Shown here: piece after piece, positions 58,676-64,000 of the stretch
Layout: every line of letters starts with the position of its first letter
How positions within the stretch are numbered: the stretch's first letter is position 1
Source: Phyto melanocephala
Lineage: Eukaryota > Arthropoda > Insecta > Diptera > Rhinophoridae
Direction of reading: 5' to 3'
Length of the DNA stretch: 64,000 bases
Assembly (NCBI GenBank): GCA_941918925.1
Contig: OW799235.1
Span: 105,107,947-105,171,946, forward strand
Translations under genes and position numbers: made by a program
Notes under the pieces: model-generated
The model's input: only the letters and a program-made list of their open reading frames with translations
The model's database searches: none
What the model was told of the DNA's origin: nothing

Positions 58676-59286
58676 TTTCCGTTACAAAAAAGCCACTTAC
58701 CAAAAAGCAGAGTGTGCAAAATTTCAGAGTCGTACATCCAATTTTGTTGCTTTTATGACGATTTTGTTTTTAAATATACCGAAAAATACACTGTGCGGTA
58801 TAAATTTTCGTACATTTTGATCGATAACTCCTCTCCTAATGCATAGATTTAGAGAATTTTCGGGGAAAAATATTGCTTTTGCTCAGGAAATATATATTCG
58901 AAGTTTCATGAGTCTACGTTAATGCGTTTGGACATAATTCCATTTTATTCAATGTTCGAAGGACACGGTTTTTTCGACCTACTCTTGCTTTTCGAGCTAT
59001 AACTCTGTTCCTAATATTCCGATTTAGCCCATTTTCAATACCAAACAAACCTTATCTATAAGAAAGATTCTGGCAAAATTTGAGCCCCCTAGCTTTTTCG
59101 GTGCGACCTCTATCGTGCTTTCAACAGACGGACAGACGGACGGACATAGCTAGATCGTCATCAAATCAAACCCTGATTCAGAATATATATACTTTATGGG
59201 GTCTAAAATGGATATTTCGATGTGTTACAAACGGAATGACAAAATGAATATAACCCCACCATTTTTTTGGTGGCGGGTATAAAAAA

Positions 59287-59670
59287 GATGCTGCTTAAAA
59301 ATGTCACGAAATCATTGATACAGTGGGCCAAGCTACACAATTTAAATATTGTTATAAAATAATAATAATATATATCGATGGTCACAAGTAGACAGGCGGT
59401 GATTTCAATACATTTCCCACAAATACAACTTCATACAAAAATCTAATGCAATAGTGTCAGAAATAACAAGTAATATTACAATGGAAGTTACATTATCGTA
59501 ATACAGTTTCTATGGCGTAATTGCCTTCTACTGTAAAGCTAGAATTATTTGAGTTAGGATATTTTTATCTGCGACCATTAATATATATAGTATAACTTAA
59601 GTTAAATTAAATATAAAAAAAAAAAATTTAAGTTTGAAAATTTTTTTTTAAACACGAATAAAAATTTTCT
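59287..59670. other. AT-rich intronic stretch
   Basis: Nothing recognisable between copy D and the piggyBac element. Confidence 0.4.
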
Positions 59671-59674
59671 TTAA

Positions 59675-61383
59675 CCCTTTGACGACCAGAGGCAAACATT
59701 CTTGCCCAGGGGTTTTCATCATATAATTGTTTCCGTAGGAGATCGAATAAATTTGTTCAATATTGGTTTACAGCAGACGATAGTGGCAACACAAATGTGG
59801 TCGGTGGTAGGTTCTTATCTGCCCCCATTTGCCCGCTAGGTGGCCTCAATGTTTGTCAAAAAGTCAACTTACTTTAGAGGGGTAGTGTGGAGAGACCGTA
59901 GGATGCATCTATCTAAAACTAAGGCATATTTTGGCGGCACCTCTTACCTTTAAAAAAATATATTAGCCAGGTTTGTGTAAGTTTTGAGCTGCCCACAACT
60001 TTGCCAAACGTTTTTGGCAAGTATGTTTGCCTGTGGGCTGAAACGGAAAAAAATGCATTTAAAAATAATCAAATGTTTGTTGCTCATTTTCATCATTATA
60101 TGTATGTCTGAGTATACAGTCTTAAATTTTTTGGTGCATGTCTGTTTTTAATTGTTTGTAATGAAATTTAATTGAACAAAACAGACTTTGTTTGTTATTG
60201 TTTTAAGTTGCAAGCATTTTCTGCGCTGCTAGTGTCTTCGTTTTCATTCACTAATTATTCGAAATCAATAAGAGAAAACGTATTTCGTGCATTTCTATTT
60301 AATATTGTATTATTATAGTATTTCGAGTCCAAGAGGACAAACCGATAGAAATTGTTATCGAAGGCAATAATCCCGTAGAGTCTCCTGTAATTAAAAAGAT
60401 CCGCAGTAGTCGTAACCTATTAACAGTTGCTGTAGAGGCTGAGCCAATTGCAACGACTTCTAATGCTTTAGTTATACTAGAAAAGCCAATACATTTTATA
60501 CCACCAGATAAGACTTTCCGGTTCAGAGAGACGAGTGCCTATAAAAGCCCCGTTTTTACTGGATTTCAGGATTGCACTTATGAATATTCCCAAGTTTTAA
60601 AACCTACTGTAAATATACATGAGGAAATGCCATCAGCATATGATGTGTTTAATGCTGTTTGTAATTATGAAGGTTAGGTTTTACAATTTCAACATACTAG
60701 TTCTTATTATAAAATAAGAAGTATAATTTTTGGTTTCAGAAATGTGCATAATAATAGTGGAGTAGTCCAAACTGTATGCTATGCAAAAAGGTCGTGTTTT
60801 CACTCTGACCGTGTAAGAGTTCAAGGCTTATATCGGCCTAATCATACGTTAAGCCTAGTAAAACTACCCAGTATTCGAATATATTGGTCCACAGATCCGA
60901 CATTTCAGCAATTTCAAAGTGCAGATATCAGGACGCGGCCTCCCACCTATGGCAAATATAGTCGCACAAATGTATTTTGTACTATATGTAATGTATTCCT
61001 TTGCTTCACATTATCACGTGACTACTTTGGCGAGTACCATGTATAGTACTTGTTATTTTTGTTCAAATTCTTTGTAAATTATTTGTTTAATAGCCTAAAT
61101 AAATAAAAAAATATAAAATAACATACGTTTCAATAAAAATTTTTTTATAAAAGAATTTTCTTTCAACCAATAGGCAAATACATTTGCCAGGAGTAATATT
61201 TTTTTCTTGGATAAAAAATTCCCTTTCAACCCAGAGGCAACTATATTTGCCAATAAAAATGAGGGACAAAGCGAGGACATAGAGGGCCAAATTTTTTTTA
61301 CGTACCTATTATTGGTGCATATATTATGAAAATATAAAAAAATAAAAAATCGCTTCAGTAGAAAAAGTCCGGTCCTCAAAGGG
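59675..61383 (+). mobile_element. piggyBac-type element, internally deleted, 1,709 bp
   Basis: TTAA at 59671-59674 and 61384-61387 flanks ends CCCTTTGACGACC and (inverted) CCCTTTGAGGACC. TTAA duplication with CCC-starting ends is diagnostic of piggyBac. Subterminal AGGCAAA...TTTGCC motifs recur at both ends (59690-59715, 60010-60035, 61172-61193, 61225-61254) and may be transposase-binding sites. Between them lies a deleted transposase gene. Confidence 0.9.
60303..61046 (+). pseudogene. piggyBac transposase remnant with an intron
   Basis: An open frame 60303-60672 reads FRVQEDKPIEIVIEGNN, SPVIKKIRSSRNLL, and ends CNYE; no start codon is certain. A 67-bp AT-rich intron (60673-60739, GT...TTTCAG) appears to follow, since joining across it keeps the frame into EEMCIIIVE-stop-SKLYAMQ. 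Next come RVFTLTV-stop-EFKAYIGLII and KLPSIRIYWSTDP, the start of the piggyBac DDE transposase domain (ELKAYIGLLI...YWS.DP). A deletion then removes all catalytic Asp blocks and joins to the C-terminal cysteine-rich zinc-binding end, FCTICNVFLC...YFGEYHV, stopping at 61044-61046. Two stops and one frameshift confirm loss of function. Confidence 0.8.
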
Positions 61384-61387
61384 TTAA

Positions 61388-62160
61388 GAGTAAAAATGCA
61401 TTCTAACTAAAATACAACCTTAAGTAAATGAGCTACAAGCACCATAATCAGCGGAATTTTTTTTTTCTTGTAAATTTTCTACAAATTATTAAATTGTTTG
61501 ATCCATACTTCCTGTTTCTAGCCTTAAATAATTCATGATAGTGAACTTGTACTTGTAAAATAAACCGTAATTAGCCATTTTAATTAAAGCTTTTTATACA
61601 CTTCACCTCTTGTGCACAAGGATATACATATTTAGCTCCGTCAGTTCATTTGTAATATCTACAAATATTCATTTTCAATCAAATAAAAAACATATTTTGT
61701 TAAAACTTTTTAAAAGATTGAACGACGTCCGTTAGTCCATCTGTCCGTGTGTTGGTTGAAGTCAACTTTTAGAAACCCCTACATACTGCACAGACCTTTA
61801 TGTGGTATCGATCGTTTGGAAATATTTTGTAATGAATCGTGATTGAAAACTAGCTCAATTGTACCAAAGCCTTCTCAGATATGAGCAAAACAACAAGACT
61901 GAATGTATTGACTGGCAGAATAATACAGTTAAATATGTAAATGCTGGGTCACAATTAAAGTCTTGTCAGATAAAGTCTCGTCATACGAAAAAGATGGTAA
62001 AGAGAATAAAATGGGATACAGTTTTGAAAGTAGTAAAGTTGGTCTGTTTTTCTTTCCTTCCGTATACTTTAGTTTCTTGCTTTTCATTTATTATCCGTAA
62101 AAAACAAAGACTTATAAAAAAGAAAACGTTAAACGTAAACGCACACAGAAAAAAAAAACA
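61388..62160. other. AT-rich intronic stretch
   Basis: A CCGTTAGTCCATCTGTCCGT piece (about 61729-61748) recalls the body of hairpin-start repeats. The plus frame 61859-62170 shows only a basic, unrecognised peptide. Confidence 0.4.
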
Positions 62161-62169
62161 AATTATGTA

Positions 62170-62650
62170 ATTTCAATTACGAAAATAATATCACTAATAA
62201 AAATTTTACCTAATTTTGTCTTGATCATCTGAATGACACTAAAGGCTCCGCCAAAAAAAATTTTTTTTTTTGAAAATGCTATAAAAAGGTGTAGCTTCGG
62301 CTGTGTGCACGTATCCTCCTCTTTAATTTTTGTGAACAAAAATTCGTTCAACATGGCCCAATCGCCATTGACTAGGGCACTCCTGGCTCATTTTCAAAGA
62401 AAAATGGCCCAATTAGGCCTCTTGACCAAAATCCGCACGAAACAGTGACTCGTTCTGGGTTTTTCGGCTTTTCAATGTATGCGTGTGTGTTTTATATTCC
62501 CCAAATGCGAAAATTTGCTTGTTTACATACCCGCCAAGATCAAAATGAGCTTCATCCGAAAGGATGATTTTTTTTTTGGCAAAATCCACCAAAGTAATAT
62601 CACAATATTTCCCAGCGTTGTTCAAGCGTATACCCAACCATATTCGTTCA
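62170..62650 (-). pseudogene. Mariner/IS630-type transposase relic
   Basis: On the minus strand, 62413-62637 carries KKIILSDEAHFDLGGYVNKQ, the first catalytic Asp block of insect IS630/mariner-type transposases, then a degraded ESLFRADFGQEA (normally VTVWCGF..G). After two frameshifts come WAIFL, LVNGDWAMLNEFLFTKIKEE and a poly-T-disrupted end where the second Asp block should be. The N-terminal domain and the third block are missing. It keeps different residues from the 24- and 34-kb relics and is a separate lineage. Confidence 0.75.
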
Positions 62651-62724
62651 GCGGAAGGATAAAACTAATTACTACACCATATGTAAGTTATTCTGTAAAA
62701 AAACTTTATGATATGTAGGTATTC

Positions 62725-62845
62725 AGTGGATTTTTATTTGAATGCCATAAATTTCGTTAAAAGCTCAATTTAAATCGTGTGGTAATACAACATTAATATT
62801 TGCCTAGGGCCAGCAACGCAGAGACCGGGTTAGCTAGTATAATAT
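62725..62845 (-). repeat. Probable end of a 'CTAGCTAACCCGG'-start repeat
   Basis: Inverted, the sequence reads ACTAGCTAACCCGGTCTCTG then CGTTGCTGGCCC. This resembles the CCCGGCGCGCGTTGCTACGCCC start of the repeats at 15.7 and 45.4 kb. The rest of the element is not identifiable. Confidence 0.4.
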
Positions 62846-64000
62846 AAAATTTGAAAGCTCGGCTACGCTACGTTGGGATCATTACACCTACATATGTACG
62901 TCATGTAAGTTATGAGAAGGTTATTGTCAGATTAAGCACGGCTTACTTACTATACCCTTCACACAAGAGTGTAAAAGGATTGTATAGGTTTGTCATCCAC
63001 TTTGTAATTTTTACAATATTCATTTGTAACCCTGAATTCTTATAAATAGAGAAAATGATTTCGTGATTTTTGAAGCCCCTACGTATACTTCTGAATAATA
63101 CTAACTTATCATATATGTTTTTCATAATTTTGCTATTAAGCTATGAGCTAAATGATAAGATTGATTGTATTTTCTTACACATATATAGATATCGGCGTAA
63201 ATAATTTTTGAAAAAAATTTAAATTTAAAATTCAGATTACCTATTTCCTAAAAAAGTTTTACTTTTTTTTCTCTGGTTTCTCTTTATGATTAGAGTTGCA
63301 ATTTTCTTAGAATTTGATATTATTTGTATGAAATCATTTGACATAGTTTACGTGTCATCAAATTAAAGCTGGTTCAGCTTAAAGTTTGTCTATAATAACA
63401 TGGTTAATAAGAGGTTTTTACTTTAAAAAAATTTCGAAACAAAACGAATTTAGTATGGCACTATTATTATGAGCCAATATTTTTCAATAACCTGTCCTTT
63501 TTTACAGAGATTTAATTATTTTTTGCCCACTGTATTAACACACAAAAACTGTGCAGAAAGTGAGTGACACATGACAGTCCCAACTTGGAAATAAACACTT
63601 GTGTGTTTTGTGGTTGCCTGAGTGCGTGTTAACTTTATATAAATATAATAAACATACTTACATATATATAAGTATGTGTATTATCTTTTTTTGTCTTTTA
63701 CTCGACACATATATATGTATTTATGTACATACATAATCATGTAAATATTTACAAGCTCAATAAAATATACTTGCTTGACTATTACATTTACCTATTGTAA
63801 TTATTACGGTGTTATAACAAATACTTATGATTCCTTTTATAAAAGTGTCAAATGCCTTGACATCTCAAGGTGTTCGCATTGACGTTACATCAATAACAAG
63901 AAAATCTACTTAAATTTCTTGATTTTGTGGAAGATTTAATATTAATGAATTTACAAACGCATTTATACTTCTTACATTAAATGAATTTAAATATATATAT
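62846..64000. other. AT-rich stretch to the window end
   Basis: A TATACCCTTCACAC piece near 62951-62964 recalls the ends of hairpin-start repeats. There is a small hairpin CCTTGA-CATC-TCAAGG at about 63855-63870. No exon is supported. Confidence 0.4.

Larger units (their letters stand above)
56135..59286 (+). mobile_element. Hairpin-start repeat, copy D (expanded, 3.15 kb)
   Basis: It starts ACAAGTAAGAGCACTATATT, the ATTCGGC-TGC-GCCGAAT hairpin and TATACCCACCAC. It ends CCACCATTTTTTTGGTGGCG-GGTATAAAAA. It holds the ~600-bp MITE (56265-56862), a second MITE (56970-57406) and four full 287-288-bp units (57411-58560) plus a partial one. These account for its length compared with 0.9 kb for copy A. 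No protein is encoded. Confidence 0.85.

Noticed and set aside
1..64000. CRISPR arrays, rRNA genes or intact tRNA genes
   Set aside because: No array of regular repeats with unique spacers was seen and no complete tRNA cloverleaf or rRNA signature was recognised on either strand.

Overview
This window looks like gene-poor, very AT-rich nuclear DNA from a higher fly. A calyptrate fly (blow fly, house fly or flesh fly type) is my best guess. The support is one insect muscle-gene exon with a fly-type start context, jockey/CR1-type LINE relics, mariner/IS630, hAT and piggyBac remnants, and a dispersed repeat that starts with an 'ATTCGGC-TGT-GCCGAAT' hairpin and resembles the fly mini-me/INE-1-like repeats. 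I see no bacterial-style gene organisation. Nearly all long open frames are chance or lie inside decayed transposons.

Only one host coding exon can be supported: 28430-28548 (+). It encodes a 40-residue start containing the Zasp-like motif (ZM) of Z-disc PDZ/LIM proteins, most like Zasp66, and ends at a GTAAGT donor. I see no convincing downstream exon, so the 35 kb from 28549 to the window end is probably one long first intron. It contains a good candidate recursive splice site at 55678/55679 (Y-rich tract, CAG|GTATGT).

1-28 kb, upstream of the exon: a TIR element (1.29-1.98 kb), a 23-bp hairpin (3.2 kb), a clean copy of the hairpin-start repeat (copy A, 3.3-4.2 kb), a CR1/jockey-like LINE fragment (6.9-7.9 kb), a mariner-type transposase 3' end (8.07-8.29 kb), a 164-bp hAT-like MITE (8.5 kb), an RTE/I-like LINE 3' end (13.8-14.5 kb), a transposase-like protein relic (15.1-15.5 kb), two arrays of roughly 120-bp and 150-bp tandem units (15.7-17.2 kb), foldback MITEs (19.1 and 24.9 kb), a 21-bp palindromic minisatellite (20.7 kb), a hAT element with a perfect 8-bp target duplication (22.8-23.5 kb), a mariner-type relic (24.0-24.7 kb) and a cluster of MITEs (25.1-28.0 kb).

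28-64 kb, presumed intron: LINE relics at 30.1, perhaps 51.8, and 55 kb; mariner-type relics at 33.6 and 62.4 kb; a tRNA-derived SINE (43.5 kb); TIR elements at 44.2 and 45.9 kb; and an internally deleted piggyBac element with intact TTAA duplications (59.68-61.38 kb). It also holds three more copies of the hairpin-start repeat (B 40.8-42.6, C 46.3-48.6, D 56.1-59.3 kb). These three carry the same mariner-derived ~600-bp MITE at the same TA dinucleotide, while copy A keeps the empty TA. The MITE therefore seems to have joined a source copy and been amplified with it. Copy D also carries a second MITE with TTA duplications and a four-fold expansion of a 287-288-bp internal unit. Copy B sits inside another MITE family. 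Reading this nesting order is the most informative thing the window allows.
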